Program-made: the position numbers and the translations under genes
Source of the DNA: Bacillota bacterium
Lineage (GTDB): Bacteria > Bacillota > Clostridia > Clostridiales > Clostridiaceae
Direction of reading: 5' to 3'
Length of the DNA: 5,054 nucleotides
Assembly (NCBI GenBank): GCA_023399035.1
Contig: JAEWQX010000041.1
Coordinates: forward strand, 1-5,054
Notes under the pieces: generated by a model
What the model was told of the DNA's origin: nothing
Database searches by the model: none
What the model saw: only the letters and a program-made list of their open reading frames with translations
Shown: positions 4,882-5,054 of the stretch, one piece after another
Numbering within the stretch: the stretch's first letter is position 1
Layout: each line of letters starts with the position of its first letter

Positions 4882-5054
4882 AATAATAATTATAAAACAT
4901 AAAGAAGATAAAATACTATATACTGTAAGCTTAGTAACTAGATTAATATGAGATATTCTGCAAATTTACATGATATATACATAAGAATAAAATGTGAAAA
5001 CCTCACTTGCTGCCCATAGGGAGAACCATATCATAAATAAATGAAGTTTATAAC
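4882..5054. other. Terminal stretch with no supported gene
   Basis: No frame with a credible start and ribosome binding site is present on either strand, and no hairpin with a T tract follows the P450 remnant. A short patch at about 5001-5031, around TGCCCATAGGGAG, is richer in G+C than its surroundings. On the minus strand a frame is open from the window edge to a stop near 4971 (IWFSLWAASEVF...), but it is short and unrecognised. Confidence 0.4.

Noticed and set aside
5001..5031. GC-richer patch as a riboswitch or small RNA
   Set aside because: Only a tiny CCC-ATA-GGG symmetry is present, with no stable stem, terminator or known motif.
1..5054. CRISPR array, tRNA or rRNA genes, insertion sequence ends, toxin-antitoxin pair
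   Set aside because: No regularly spaced direct repeats, no tRNA or rRNA signatures, no transposase with terminal repeats, and no recognisable toxin or antitoxin pair were seen on reading both strands.

Overview
The window is AT-rich, with strong GGAG-type ribosome binding sites, AT-biased codon use and hairpin plus T-tract terminators. Its genes (an UmuC/UvrX-type polymerase, an Rpn-family nuclease, an AAA-ATPase-like protein and a CYP152-type P450) are typical of low-GC Firmicutes. The most likely source is a Clostridium sensu stricto chromosome, though the species cannot be read from the sequence. All intact genes lie on the + strand.

Region 1 (1-1597) is an SOS-type translesion cassette. 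One complete LexA/DinR-like box and the visible 10 bases of a second flank the presumed promoter of a complete Y-family DNA polymerase (53-1309). The polymerase keeps its catalytic carboxylates, a Tyr steric gate and a clamp-binding motif. It is followed 27 bases later by an 86-aa partner-like protein of unknown function. Region 2 (1600-2064) has its own probable promoter, a 71-aa protein with a faint ArdA-like look, a hairpin, and a strong bidirectional terminator.

Region 3 (2144-4881) is dominated by decay. It holds (a) a small gene broken by one extra T in a T run; (b) a full-length Rpn/PD-(D/E)XK nuclease gene in which the expected catalytic Asp is His; (c) an AAA-ATPase-like gene with no start codon, an internal deletion with frame change, and a terminator overlapping its end; (d) a near-perfect 23-bp palindrome in front of a 49-aa gene with an excellent ribosome binding site; and (e) a CYP152 fatty-acid peroxygenase gene collapsed in frame from about 417 to 217 codons, losing the haem-ligand Cys but keeping both ends. 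The last 173 bases carry no gene I can support.

No complete new multi-gene system is visible. The best leads are the SOS polymerase with its small partner, the in-frame haem-less P450, the D-to-H Rpn nuclease, and the palindrome plus 49-aa gene. Family assignments are from recall of family motifs; no search was run.
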